In this document: positions 27,530 through 36,174 of the stretch, piece by piece
Position numbering within the stretch: the first letter of the stretch is position 1
Layout of the letters: each line of letters begins with the position of its first letter
Source: JAFGLZ01 sp964622545
GTDB lineage: Bacteria; Planctomycetota; Phycisphaerae; UBA1845; JAFGLZ01
Length of the DNA: 64,000 bases
Reading direction: 5' to 3'
Assembly (NCBI GenBank): GCA_964622545.1
Contig: CAZUQM010000037.1
Location: 1-64,000, forward strand
The notes under the pieces: model-generated
Databases searched by the model: none
What the model was told of the DNA's origin: nothing
Seen by the model: only the letters and a program-made list of their open reading frames with translations
Translations under genes and position numbers: made by a program

Positions 27530-28315
27530 ATGGCCATCATCAAGAAAAGCCGTCAGGAGATCGAGCTGATGCGCCACGCCGGTCGGCTGGTCCATCAGAT
27601 CCTGACAGCGATCCGTCAAGCGGTTCGGCCGGGCGTGACGACGGCGGACCTGGATCGGATCGCGGACGAGATGATCGGGCAGGCCGGGGCCGAGGCGTTG
27701 TTCAAGGGTCAGCAGACGCCTCAGGCGAAGATGCCGTATCCCAGTGCGATCTGCACGAGCGTGAACGACGAGGTGGTTCACGGGGTGCCGGGCAGCCGGG
27801 TGCTGGATGAGGGGGACATCATCAGCGTCGACTGCGGTGTGCGGCTGGACGGCTTCTGCGGTGACTCGGCAACGACGATTCCGGTCGGGTCGATCTCGCA
27901 CGAGGCTCAGCGGTTGCTGGATGTGACGCAGCAGGCGCTGGAGATCGCGATTCGCGAGTCCCGCCCGGGCGGCAAGTGGAGCGACGTGGCCGGCCAGATG
28001 CAGCGGCATGCCGAACAGGCGGGTTTCGGGGTCGTCAAGGACTTCGTGGGCCACGGCATCGGTCGCCAGATGTGGGAAGACCCGAAGGTGCCGAACTTTG
28101 TGGACCGGCACCTCAAGCAGCACGACATCCGTTTGGAGCCCGGCCTGGTGATCGCGGTGGAGCCGATGATCAACGCGGGCACGTCGAAGGTGCAGTACGC
28201 CGACGACGGGACGGGTTGGACGGTGGTCACGCGAGACGGCAGGTGGGCGGCTCATTTCGAGCACATGCTCGCGATCACCGAGGACGGGGTCGAGGTGCTG
28301 TCCAACGGGCACTGA
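27530..28315 (+). CDS. map: Type I methionine aminopeptidase
   Basis: A 261-aa metalloprotease that removes the N-terminal methionine. It has the five metal ligands of the family: Asp in ISVDCGVRLD, Asp in FCGDSATT, His in VGHGIGRQMWEDPKVPN, Glu in IAVEPMIN and Glu in HFEHMLAI. The ATG at 27530 was chosen over an in-frame start at 27446 because MAIIKKSRQEIELMRHAGR matches the family's N-terminus. infA, which often follows, is absent. Confidence 0.96.
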   Translation: MAIIKKSRQEIELMRHAGRLVHQILTAIRQAVRPGVTTADLDRIADEMIGQAGAEALFKGQQTPQAKMPYPSAICTSVNDEVVHGVPGSRVLDEGDIISVDCGVRLDGFCGDSATTIPVGSISHEAQRLLDVTQQALEIAIRESRPGGKWSDVAGQMQRHAEQAGFGVVKDFVGHGIGRQMWEDPKVPNFVDRHLKQHDIRLEPGLVIAVEPMINAGTSKVQYADDGTGWTVVTRDGRWAAHFEHMLAITEDGVEVLSNGH

Positions 28316-28410
28316 GCCCGGCGGATCGGGGCTGGTTGCAGCGGCGTTTCCGACCGTGGGAGACATAGGCTCGCGCGGCCGGTGATGTTCTTTTTGAAGG
28401 GATGGTTGTG

Positions 28411-28524
28411 ATGAAGGTTCGAAGCAGCGTCAAACGAATCTGCGAGAATTGCAAAGTGATCAGGCGCAAGGGTGTGCTGCGGGTGATCTGCTCAAATCCG
28501 CGTCACAAGCAGCGACAGGGGTAA
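28411..28524 (+). CDS. rpmJ: 50S ribosomal protein bL36, zinc type
   Basis: A 37-codon gene starting MKVRSSVKRICENCKVIRRK and ending SNPRHKQRQG. It carries the zinc-ligand set CxxC-x12-C-x4-H of the C+ form. AAGGGATGG lies just upstream of the ATG, and the position between map and rpsM is the usual one. All features of the family are present despite the small size. Confidence 0.95.
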   Translation: MKVRSSVKRICENCKVIRRKGVLRVICSNPRHKQRQG

Positions 28525-28586
28525 GGCGTGCGGTTTAGGCCACGGGCCGAGCGTGCCCGGCGGCGGCGTTATTGAAGGAGGACGAC

Positions 28587-28976
28587 ATGCCCCGTATCGC
28601 AGGCGTGGACGTGCCGAACGACAAGCGGATCGTGATAGCCCTGACGTACGTCCACGGCGTGGGTCCGACGCTGAGCCGTCGGATTCTCAAGGAGGCGGGC
28701 ATCGACGAGTCGGTGCGAGCCAACAAGCTGACGGATGACGAGATCTCGCGGATCGCGGGGGTGATCGATCGCGGTTTCGTGGTGGAGGGCCAGCTTCGGC
28801 GGCAGGTTCAGCAGAGCATCGCCCGGCTGAGAGACATCAACTGCTACCGCGGCTTGCGTCATCGTCGCGGGCTGCCGGTTCGCGGTCAACGGACGCAGAC
28901 GAACGCCCGAACGCGCAAGGGTCCGAAGAAGACGGTGGCCGGCAAGAAGGGCGTGAAGGAGATGCATCGTGGCTAA
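28587..28976 (+). CDS. rpsM: 30S ribosomal protein uS13
   Basis: A 129-aa head protein that contacts tRNA and forms bridges with the large subunit. It has MPRIAGVDVPNDKRIVIAL, the helix-hairpin-helix GVGPTLSRRILKEAGI, and the C-terminal RGLPVRGQRTQTNARTRKGPKKT. GAAGGAGGA precedes the ATG at 28587. Its stop overlaps rpsK by 8 bases. Confidence 0.97.
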   Translation: MPRIAGVDVPNDKRIVIALTYVHGVGPTLSRRILKEAGIDESVRANKLTDDEISRIAGVIDRGFVVEGQLRRQVQQSIARLRDINCYRGLRHRRGLPVRGQRTQTNARTRKGPKKTVAGKKGVKEMHRG

Positions 28977-29367
28977 GTCGAGCAAACGGCGCGTCCGGCG
29001 GAGCGTCCCGCGGGCGGTGGCCCACATCAAGGCGACGTTCAACAACACGATCATCACGATCACGGATCCCGGCGGCGACACGTTGTGCTGGGGCTCGGCG
29101 GGCTCGGTGTCGATCGGCGGGGAGCGGAAGTTCTCCGGCACGCGCAAGAGCACGCCGTTCGCGGCCCAGCGTGCGGCGCTGCACGTGGCCAACGAAGCCA
29201 AACGGATGGGTGTGAACGAGGTGGAAGTACGTGTCAAGGGTCCTGGCTCGGGGCGTGAGTCGGCGATCACGGCCCTTCAGAGCGCGGGGCTGAAGATTTT
29301 GAGCATCGAGGACGTGACACCGCTGCCCCATAACGGATGCCGTCCGTCGAAACGGCGTCGGGTGTAA
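28969..29367 (+). CDS. rpsK: 30S ribosomal protein uS11
   Basis: A 132-aa platform protein near the mRNA exit. It has AHIKATFNNTIITITDPGG, KSTPFAAQRAALHVANEA and the C-terminal DVTPLPHNGCRPSKRRRV. GTG at 28969 is the start, with AAGGAG upstream inside rpsM. The 8-nt overlap with rpsM suggests coupling. Confidence 0.97.
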   Translation: MAKSSKRRVRRSVPRAVAHIKATFNNTIITITDPGGDTLCWGSAGSVSIGGERKFSGTRKSTPFAAQRAALHVANEAKRMGVNEVEVRVKGPGSGRESAITALQSAGLKILSIEDVTPLPHNGCRPSKRRRV

Positions 29368-29370
29368 ACT

Positions 29371-30003
29371 ATGTCGAGACATACCGGACCGAAATGTCGG
29401 CTGTGCCGACGAGAAGGCGTGAAGCTGATGCTCAAGGGCATCCGTTGCGAGACGGCCAAGTGCGCGATGGAGCGTCAGGGTCGGAGCAACCCTCCGGGGA
29501 TGCACTCGTGGCGACGAGGCAAGGCGACGCAGTACGGCGTTCGGCTTCGCGAGAAGCAGAAGGTCAAGCGGTACTACGGCGTGTTTGAGCGTCAGTTCAT
29601 GAAGTACTTCGCCCAGGCGGAGCGTCAACGTCAGAACACGGGCGTGGCCCTGTTGTGTCTGTTGGAGCGTCGTCTGGACAATGTGGTTTACAAGGCTGGC
29701 TTTGCGGCCTCGCGTCCGAGCGCGCGTCAGATGATCGGCCACGGTCACATCTACGTGAACGGACGTCGGGTCGACAGGCCGAGCTTCCGCCTTTCCCAGG
29801 GCGACAAGATCAGCGTCAAGGGCAGCGAGAAGAGTCAGAAGCTCGTCCGCCAGCAACTCGAGGGCGATGGTGTGCGAACGGTGCAACCTTGGATTCAGCT
29901 AACGCCGGAGCGTCTCGAGGCGACCATTGCGGCGTTGCCGACGCGCGACGACATCCAGATCCCGGTGGAAGAACAGTTGATCGTCGAGTTGTGCAGCCGC
30001 TAA
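29371..30003 (+). CDS. rpsD: 30S ribosomal protein uS4, zinc type
   Basis: A 210-aa 16S-assembly initiator. The N-terminus has four zinc cysteines (CRLC, then CETAKC), the C+ form. The S4 RNA-binding domain begins LERRLDNVVYKAGFAASRPSARQ (in parts) with GHIYVNGRRVDRPSF. It starts three bases after the rpsK stop. In E. coli uS4 represses the alpha operon; no target structure was identified here. Confidence 0.97.
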   Translation: MSRHTGPKCRLCRREGVKLMLKGIRCETAKCAMERQGRSNPPGMHSWRRGKATQYGVRLREKQKVKRYYGVFERQFMKYFAQAERQRQNTGVALLCLLERRLDNVVYKAGFAASRPSARQMIGHGHIYVNGRRVDRPSFRLSQGDKISVKGSEKSQKLVRQQLEGDGVRTVQPWIQLTPERLEATIAALPTRDDIQIPVEEQLIVELCSR

Positions 30004-30066
30004 GCGGTCCCCGAGCACCGGAAGCGACGGGACGACCAAAGCACACGCAAGAGGGAGGTTAGCCCG

Positions 30067-31116
30067 ATGCGTATCAGGTGGCGTGATCTAGAGCTGCCGA
30101 CCAAAGTGGACCTGGACCGCGAGGTCAGCACGGATACCTACGGCCGGTTCAGCGTCGAGCCCTTTGAACGCGGTTTCGGCACGACGGTGGGTAACAGTCT
30201 GCGTCGAATCCTGCTGAGCAGCTTGGAGGGGGCGGCGGTCACGCGGGTCAAGATCTCGGGCGCCCAGCACGAATTCAGCCATTTGCAGGGCGTGCTCGAG
30301 GACGTGACGGACATCATCCTGAATATCAAGGGACTGGTCGTCAAGCTGGACGGCGAAGGGCCCAAGACGATGTTCGTCACGAAGCAGGGTCCGGGCGAGG
30401 TGTACGCCTCGGACATCCAGGCGGACGCCGCGATCGACGTGGTGAACAAGGACCAGTTGATCGCGACGCTGACCGACGACGTCGAGTTCCACGCCGAGAT
30501 GACCGTCCGGAGCGGACGGGGCTACATCACGGCCGAGGAGAACGCCGCCGGCGAGGATGAGATCGGGGTGATCCCGGTGGATTCGGTGTTCTCGCCCGTG
30601 ACGCGGGTCCGCTACAAGACCGAGGACACGCGCGTGGGCCAGCGCGTGAACTACGATCGGTTGGTCTTGGAGATCTGGACGAAGGGGACGGTCACGCCGG
30701 ACCTGGCCCTGGTGGAGGCGGCCAAGATCCTTCGTAAGCACCTGAACCCCTTCGTGCAGTACGCCGAGGTGGGCGATCAGCTCGTGGCCGAGGGCCAGGC
30801 CGAGGGCGACGGCGAGGGCATCGATGCGGAGATGCAGGCCAAGCTCTCGATGCCGATCTCGGAGCTGGACCTTTCTGTTCGGGCGGGGAACTGCCTCGAT
30901 TCGGCGAAGATTACGACGGTGGGCCAGTTGGTCCACATGACGGACGCCGATCTGCTGCGGGTTCGGAGTTTCGGCAAGACGAGCCTGAGAGAGGTCAAGC
31001 GAAAGCTGGCCGATCTGGGTTTGTCGTTGGGCATGAAGGTCCCGGTGGGCGCCTCGGCTACGCAAGAGGCCGTGGACACCGGCGATGAGGACGAGGAAGA
31101 CGCCGACGAAGAGTGA
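30067..31116 (+). CDS. rpoA: RNA polymerase alpha subunit
   Basis: A 349-aa protein with the N-terminal assembly domain (FSVEPFERGFGTTVGNSLRRILLSS in parts), a linker and the C-terminal domain (SVRAGNCLDSAKITTVGQLV, then LRVRSFGKTSLREVKRKLADLGL) that contacts UP elements and activators. The acidic C-terminal tail (EDEEDADEE) extends beyond the E. coli end. It lies between rpsD and rplQ as in most bacteria. Confidence 0.97.
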   Translation: MRIRWRDLELPTKVDLDREVSTDTYGRFSVEPFERGFGTTVGNSLRRILLSSLEGAAVTRVKISGAQHEFSHLQGVLEDVTDIILNIKGLVVKLDGEGPKTMFVTKQGPGEVYASDIQADAAIDVVNKDQLIATLTDDVEFHAEMTVRSGRGYITAEENAAGEDEIGVIPVDSVFSPVTRVRYKTEDTRVGQRVNYDRLVLEIWTKGTVTPDLALVEAAKILRKHLNPFVQYAEVGDQLVAEGQAEGDGEGIDAEMQAKLSMPISELDLSVRAGNCLDSAKITTVGQLVHMTDADLLRVRSFGKTSLREVKRKLADLGLSLGMKVPVGASATQEAVDTGDEDEEDADEE

Positions 31117-31214
31117 GTCGTGACGCGTCGAGCCAAGGGCGACTGAGTTGAGCTTTCGGTGCAGGCGAGCCTGCTCGGGGGTTCGGCTGACGGCCTGAAA
31201 GTGGATGTGGAATC

Positions 31215-32072
31215 ATGCGACACCGTGTGGCAGCGCGCAAACTGAATCGAACGTCGTCGCACCGGACGGCCATGCTTCGGAACATGGCCCAGAGCCTGAT
31301 CGAGCACGGTCAGCTCCGCACGACGCTGTCCAAGGCGAAGACGCTGAAGCCGTTCGTCGAGAAGCTGATCACGCTGGCCAAGCGGGCCCGCGGAGGCGAT
31401 CTGATCGCCCGTCGGCTGCTGATGAAGGATCTGTGTGACCGTGCGATGATCCCGGCCGACCGCCTCGAGGATTACGAGATGATGTCGGACGCGGCGCGGG
31501 CGAAGGTCTTGCGGGCCAAGACGGGGCGACGGCACCGGACCGGGGAGGCCCGCACGGGCACGCCCTTCACGGCCGAGTCGGTCGCACGCAAGCTCATCAA
31601 CGAGATCGCGGCGGATTTCGAGGACCGCTCCGGCGGCTACACGCGGATCATCAAGCTGGCTGACACGCGAATCGGCGACGGCTCAGCGCTGGCCGTGATC
31701 CAGTTCGTGGGCCAAGAGGAGGAGCCGGGCTCCGTGCGTCGCGGGGCGCCGACGGCCCGCCGAAAGCGAGCCGAGGCCCGCTACGCCATGGTGGAAAAGG
31801 GCAGTCCGCGGGAGCGTCGCGCCGCCACGAAGGCCAAGGCCGAGCGGAAGGCCGACGCTCGTAAGGCCCAGGAGACCGACGAGGCCGAGGCCCCCTCGGT
31901 GGCTGAGACCCCCGAACCCGACGAGGTCGAGCAGGAGCCCCCCGCGGCTGAGGCCGAGGCGGACGAGCAGGCCAAGCCGGCCGATGCCGGTGACGGCGAG
32001 GCCTCACAGGGCGAGGACTCGGGCGACGAGCGGCAAGACCAGGCCGAGGGCAAGGACGAGAAGAACACCTAG
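31215..32072 (+). CDS. rplQ: 50S ribosomal protein bL17 with long charged tail
   Basis: A 285-aa protein whose first ~170 residues hold the L17 fold: MRHRVAARKLNRTSSHRTAM, NMAQSLIEHGQLRTTLSKAK and GGYTRIIKLADTRIGDGSA. Bacterial bL17 is about 120-130 aa. The extra C-terminal ~115 residues are basic near 190-220 and then Ala/Glu/Asp-rich (for example EPPAAEAEADEQAKPAD), likely disordered. There is an insertion in the middle (KDLCDRAMIPADRLEDYEMM). It is the last gene of the cluster. Confidence 0.95.
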   Translation: MRHRVAARKLNRTSSHRTAMLRNMAQSLIEHGQLRTTLSKAKTLKPFVEKLITLAKRARGGDLIARRLLMKDLCDRAMIPADRLEDYEMMSDAARAKVLRAKTGRRHRTGEARTGTPFTAESVARKLINEIAADFEDRSGGYTRIIKLADTRIGDGSALAVIQFVGQEEEPGSVRRGAPTARRKRAEARYAMVEKGSPRERRAATKAKAERKADARKAQETDEAEAPSVAETPEPDEVEQEPPAAEAEADEQAKPADAGDGEASQGEDSGDERQDQAEGKDEKNT

Positions 32073-32125
32073 CCGGGCTAGGCCCGCGGCAACGTACGAA
32101 GCGGCCCAATCAGGGCGCAGCATCC

Positions 32126-32168
32126 CAGGCCGGCGGTTCCTGTGAGTCCGTCCGGCCTGTTTCTTTCT
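32126..32168 (+). terminator. Intrinsic terminator ending the ribosomal cluster
   Basis: CAGGCCGG at 32126-32133 pairs perfectly with CCGGCCTG at 32152-32159; a T-rich run TTTCTTTCT follows. It lies 54 nt after the rplQ stop and before the HIT gene, whose start is at 32187. Confidence 0.8.
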
Positions 32169-32186
32169 CAGCATGGGAGCGATCCG

Positions 32187-32612
32187 ATGGCAGAGCGGAA
32201 AGACGATTGCATCTTCTGCAAGATGGTCGCCGGCGAGGTGCCGTCATCTAAGGTCTATGAGGATGATTACTGCTTGGCCTTCATGGACATCGGCCCGCTC
32301 GCGCCGGGGCATCTGCTGGTCATCCCCAAGGGGCACTACGAGCGCCTCTGGGAGATGGACACCGACACGGCCAAAGGCATCGCCGAGCAGCTCGGGCCGC
32401 TCTCGAAGGCGGTCACGGAGGCCAGCGGTGCCGAGGGCTGCAACCTGCTTCAGAACAACGGTCAGGCCAGCGGTCAGGTGGTCATGCACGTGCACTTCCA
32501 CATCATCCCTCGCAAGACAGGCGACGGCCTGGGCTACCGCTGGAATGCGGGTCAGTACGCCGAGGGCGAGATGGAGGCCATGCGGCAGGCGATCGCGGAC
32601 AAGATCGAGTAA
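32187..32612 (+). CDS. HIT-family nucleotide hydrolase/transferase
   Basis: A 141-aa histidine-triad protein of the Hint/HinT branch, likely to hydrolyse nucleoside phosphoramidates or related compounds. It starts ERKDDCIFCKMVAGEVPSSKVYEDD, with zinc-type cysteines near the start, and has the triad HVHFHIIP (H-x-H-x-H). GGGAGCG upstream sets the ATG at 32187. It lies just after the ribosomal terminator. Confidence 0.93.
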   Translation: MAERKDDCIFCKMVAGEVPSSKVYEDDYCLAFMDIGPLAPGHLLVIPKGHYERLWEMDTDTAKGIAEQLGPLSKAVTEASGAEGCNLLQNNGQASGQVVMHVHFHIIPRKTGDGLGYRWNAGQYAEGEMEAMRQAIADKIE

Positions 32613-32764
32613 CCTCTTAGGCCGTAAGGTCGTGGAGATTCCGGTGCGGCATCGCAAGGAATCCTTGCATTGCGCCCGAGAGATGGATAAGAATGACGTA
32701 CTGAGGTGACGGTCGCTCCGTGGATGCGTGGCCGCCGACCGCCGCCCCTGGTCAGGGTACCACG

Positions 32765-34315
32765 ATGATCGACGACGCCGGGACAGACATGCTTGCCGTG
32801 GGCGGGCTGGAGACGGTCTTTCTGGTGGTGTACATGACCGTGCTCGCTCTGGTCTGCGTCTACGCCCTGCATCGCTATCAGCTGGTTCACCTGTACTACA
32901 AGCATCGCAAGAATACCCCCAGGCTTAGCGCGTGCTTCGTCGAGCCGCCGCACGTGACGATCCAGCTTCCGATGTACAACGAGCAGTATGTGGCCGAGCG
33001 AATCATCGAGGCGACGTGCGCTATCGACTACCCGCCCGAGCGGCTCGAGATCCAGGTGCTGGACGACTCGACGGACGAGACGAGGGAGATCGCGCGTCGG
33101 ACGGTCGAGCGGATGCGGCAGGCCGGGCACGACGTGGTGTACATCCATCGTGAGGACCGCAAGGGCTACAAGGCGGGCGCGCTGGAGCATGGTCAGAACA
33201 CGGCCAAGGGCGAGTACATCTGCATCTTCGACGCGGACTTCATCCCTCCGCGGGACATCCTGCACCAGACGATCCACTACTTCACGGATCCGTCGGTGGG
33301 CATGGTGCAGGCGCGGTGGGACCACATCAACCGCGACCACTCGATGCTGACGCGGACGCAGGCGATCTTGCTGGACGGGCATTTCGTGATCGAGCACGCC
33401 GCTCGGAACCGTTCGGGCCGCTTCATGAGCTTCAACGGCACGGCGGGGATGTGGCGGAAGTCCTGCATCACCGACGCCGGCGGATGGCAGCATGACACGT
33501 TGACCGAGGACCTGGACCTGAGCTACCGGGCCCAGATGAAGGGCTGGAAGTTTCTGTTCCTGCCCGATCTGGTGAGCCCGGCCGAGCTGCCCCCGGAGAT
33601 GCAGTCGTTCAAGCAGCAGCAGCATCGCTGGGCCAAGGGCGGCGCTCAGACGTGCAAGAAGTTGTTGCCCAAGATCCTGGGTTCGCGTCTGCCGGCGAAG
33701 ATCAAGATGGAGGCGTTCTTCCACCTGACCAGTTGCACGGTGTACCTGTACATCGTGGCGCTGACGCTGATGCTCTATCCGGCGATGAAGCTCCGGCTGA
33801 GCCTCTTCGGCGAGAGCGAGGTGCTGGGCAACATGCTGTTCGGCCTATCGTTGTTCGTGATCGCCACGTGCTCGCCGAGCGCGTTCTACCTGGCCAGCCA
33901 GCGGGAGATCTTCCGGACCTGGTCGGACAAGATCAAGTACCTTCCGTTCCTGATGAGCGTGGGCATCGGCATCTCGCTGAACAATGCCCGGGCCGCGCTG
34001 GAGGGGTTCTTCGGCAAGCCGGGCGAGTTCGTACGGACGCCGAAGTACGGCGTCTCGGCGGCGACCGATCAGACGTGGCGGTCTCGTGCCAAGACCTTCC
34101 GCCAGCGCGTCAAGCTCCAGCCGTTCTTCGAGTTGGCGCTGGGCGCGTACCTGTCCCTTTGCGTCCTGTGGTCGGTACGCGACCCGAAGATGGCCTTCGG
34201 CACGCCTTTCCTCGTTCTGTTTGCCAGCGGCTACCTCTACGTGAGCCTGAGCACGTTCTACGGTCTGTTCGTTCGCGAGGCGCAGCCGGCCGGCGAGCGG
34301 CAAACCCTCGGTTGA
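32765..34315 (+). CDS. Membrane GT2 glycosyltransferase, cellulose-synthase/CslA-like
   Basis: A 516-aa processive-type glycosyltransferase of COG1215. An N-terminal hydrophobic helix (VFLVVYMTVLALVCVYAL) precedes the GT-A core with VLDDSTDETREI, the metal-binding DADFIPP, TEDLDLSYRA and the QQQHRW (QxxRW) motif. Several membrane helices follow. This pattern fits synthesis and export of a beta-linked polysaccharide. No PilZ domain or BcsB-like partner is seen. The ATG at 32765 is used; one at 32789 is possible. It is downstream of the HIT gene by 152 nt and may share its transcript. Confidence 0.88.
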   Translation: MIDDAGTDMLAVGGLETVFLVVYMTVLALVCVYALHRYQLVHLYYKHRKNTPRLSACFVEPPHVTIQLPMYNEQYVAERIIEATCAIDYPPERLEIQVLDDSTDETREIARRTVERMRQAGHDVVYIHREDRKGYKAGALEHGQNTAKGEYICIFDADFIPPRDILHQTIHYFTDPSVGMVQARWDHINRDHSMLTRTQAILLDGHFVIEHAARNRSGRFMSFNGTAGMWRKSCITDAGGWQHDTLTEDLDLSYRAQMKGWKFLFLPDLVSPAELPPEMQSFKQQQHRWAKGGAQTCKKLLPKILGSRLPAKIKMEAFFHLTSCTVYLYIVALTLMLYPAMKLRLSLFGESEVLGNMLFGLSLFVIATCSPSAFYLASQREIFRTWSDKIKYLPFLMSVGIGISLNNARAALEGFFGKPGEFVRTPKYGVSAATDQTWRSRAKTFRQRVKLQPFFELALGAYLSLCVLWSVRDPKMAFGTPFLVLFASGYLYVSLSTFYGLFVREAQPAGERQTLG

Positions 34316-34397
34316 GGCGAGGGCCAGGGGGCTCCCAGCCCGGAATCGTGCTTGCCTGGCGGCTCCGGCAACGAATCGCCATGCGGATCAGACGTCC

Positions 34398-35081
34398 CTA
34401 TTTCACCCCGCAGAACGTGAAGTGGCATGTCTCCCCTTCATCCTCGCGGAATCTCTCGGCGTAGTAACCAACGTGGACCGGTTGGAACATGCCGAACTTG
34501 CGCTTCAGGTCGTCTTCGTCACGCGTGAAGTTGATGTAGTAGTCTTTCACTTCCATTCGGGCGGACTTGAAGTTGACGACGCGCAGGCCGTCCTGGAACT
34601 CGGTTGAGTTCTCGAAGAAGTCGCGACTACGCTCTGCCATCATGGTGGCGTAGAAGACGGCACCTGGACGCATGGACTGGACCAGCAACTCGAGGCAGTC
34701 ACGGAGGTGCGTGTCCGACAAGTAGTATAGGGATTGAACGGCGGTGACGACCGCGACGTCCTCCGCGAAACCATAGGCTTGGTTGTCCCTCGGTTCGGCA
34801 GCGCATACCGAGAAGCACGCCGCGATGTGCGGGTACCTGATTCTGGCGACCGTGATGCTGGCTTCGCTCACGTCCACGCCGCGAGCCTGGAAGCCGTGTT
34901 GGTGGAAGTAGTTGACGCTCGCTCCCTGCCCGCAGCCAAAATCGACCAGCCGTTCCCAGTGGCCGCCGAGGTCGAACTGGGGTTTGAGAATCCTGCCGTA
35001 GAAGCGGAACACAGGGTGATCGACGTTGGGGGCGTTGTATCCTTTCTCCCAGTAGGCCTTGTTCTGGTCCAGGTAGTCCAT
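34398..35081 (-). CDS. Class I SAM-dependent methyltransferase
   Basis: A 227-aa methyltransferase with motif I LVDFGCGQGASVNYFHQHG and the acidic strand end ARGVDVSEASI, followed by DVAVVTAVQSLYYL. Target unknown; in this glycan neighbourhood it might act on a sugar or small metabolite. AAGGAG at 6-nt spacing sets the ATG at 35081, well inside a longer frame. It lies 70 nt downstream of the epimerase on the same strand. Confidence 0.85.
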   Translation of the reverse strand: MDYLDQNKAYWEKGYNAPNVDHPVFRFYGRILKPQFDLGGHWERLVDFGCGQGASVNYFHQHGFQARGVDVSEASITVARIRYPHIAACFSVCAAEPRDNQAYGFAEDVAVVTAVQSLYYLSDTHLRDCLELLVQSMRPGAVFYATMMAERSRDFFENSTEFQDGLRVVNFKSARMEVKDYYINFTRDEDDLKRKFGMFQPVHVGYYAERFREDEGETCHFTFCGVK

Positions 35082-35151
35082 GCTTGGCTCCTTGTCATGC
35101 GACGCGGCCGGCCTCGCTCGGGGGCGTCCTCGCGGTCGGGCGGACTGCCCC

Positions 35152-36024
35152 TCAGATAGCTTCACACGTATACCGCGGCTCATAACCTAGCAGGCGTCGG
35201 GCCTTGTCGATGTTGAAGGCGGGCGCGCGGGGGTTTCGTTCGAAGTAGTCCGGCGGCCGGACGGGGGGCGTGCGATCGCCGAAGGCGTTGCGGATCGCCT
35301 CGAGCGTCGGGGCCGTGTAGAGCGGCTCGTCGGCGACGATGTAGAACGCCTCGAAAGGCATCTCGGGGTCGGGCAGCTCGACGGTGAGCGCGAGGCGGAC
35401 GGCCTGGGCGACGTCCTCGGCGAAGACGTAGGCACCGAACAGCCGCTGCTGGTCGGGGTCGGCGCGGTGGGCGACCTTCTCGCGAAGCTGCTCCTGATGC
35501 TCGCGAAACCAGACCCAGGTGTAGCGGAGCGAGACCACCTCGATGCGATCGGCTCGGGCGTACTCCCGGCACATCAGCTCGCCGAAGGACTTGCTGAAAC
35601 TGTAGGTCTCGTGCGGCCAGCAGGGGTGCTCCTCGTCGATCGGCACGTAGAGCGGCACGTGCTCGACGCGGTGGATGCCGAAGCCGCTGGCCGATTCGCT
35701 GCATCCGTAGACGATGCGGGGCAAGCCGGCCTTGCGGACGGCCTCGATGACGTTGTAGGTCGTGACCGTGTTGACGGCCATGACGCGCTCGCCGGGGTCC
35801 TCGAACGGGTTCGGGATGGCGGCCAGGTGGACGACGACGTCGGCGTCGCGGATCGCCTGTTCGGTGGCGGCGGCGTCCATGAGATCCGTCCGGAGGAACG
35901 GCACGTCGGGGTGACCGGCCGAAGGCCTGGTGTCGATGTTGACAGCCTCGATGCCGTGCGCGGTCAACTCCTCGAGGACGTAGCCGCCGACGAGGCCCGA
36001 GCCTCCCGTGACGCATACGTTCAT
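35152..36024 (-). CDS. NAD-dependent sugar epimerase/dehydratase (SDR family)
   Basis: A 290-aa extended short-chain dehydrogenase. It has the nucleotide-binding GGSGLVGGYVLEEL, DVVVHLAAIPNP and the catalytic Tyr-x3-Lys in ETYSFSKSFGELM. GGGAGG lies before the ATG. Family members epimerise, dehydrate or reduce nucleotide sugars. Which sugar cannot be read. A strong hairpin lies between its start and the PqaA-like gene upstream. Confidence 0.87.
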   Translation of the reverse strand: MNVCVTGGSGLVGGYVLEELTAHGIEAVNIDTRPSAGHPDVPFLRTDLMDAAATEQAIRDADVVVHLAAIPNPFEDPGERVMAVNTVTTYNVIEAVRKAGLPRIVYGCSESASGFGIHRVEHVPLYVPIDEEHPCWPHETYSFSKSFGELMCREYARADRIEVVSLRYTWVWFREHQEQLREKVAHRADPDQQRLFGAYVFAEDVAQAVRLALTVELPDPEMPFEAFYIVADEPLYTAPTLEAIRNAFGDRTPPVRPPDYFERNPRAPAFNIDKARRLLGYEPRYTCEAI

Positions 36025-36086
36025 GGGGATACCTCCCTTGGGCTTGTCCGGCCTGGGAGTGTAAGTGGGATCACCCCCATGGACAA

Positions 36087-36122
36087 CCGGCCGCCCGGGT
36101 GGTGGTGGACCCAGGCGGCCGG
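36087..36122 (-). terminator. Hairpin after the PqaA-like gene
   Basis: A 14-bp stem (36087-36100 with 36109-36122; on the transcript one pair is a G-U wobble) around an 8-nt loop. It lies 53 nt after the PqaA-like stop. No clear T-tract follows on the minus strand, so it may act as a transcript stabiliser or a Rho-assisted end rather than an intrinsic terminator. Confidence 0.5.
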
Positions 36123-36174
36123 GGGAGGAGGAAGCGGGTTAGGATGCTGTCGTCCCATGAACCCGCTTGGGGAC

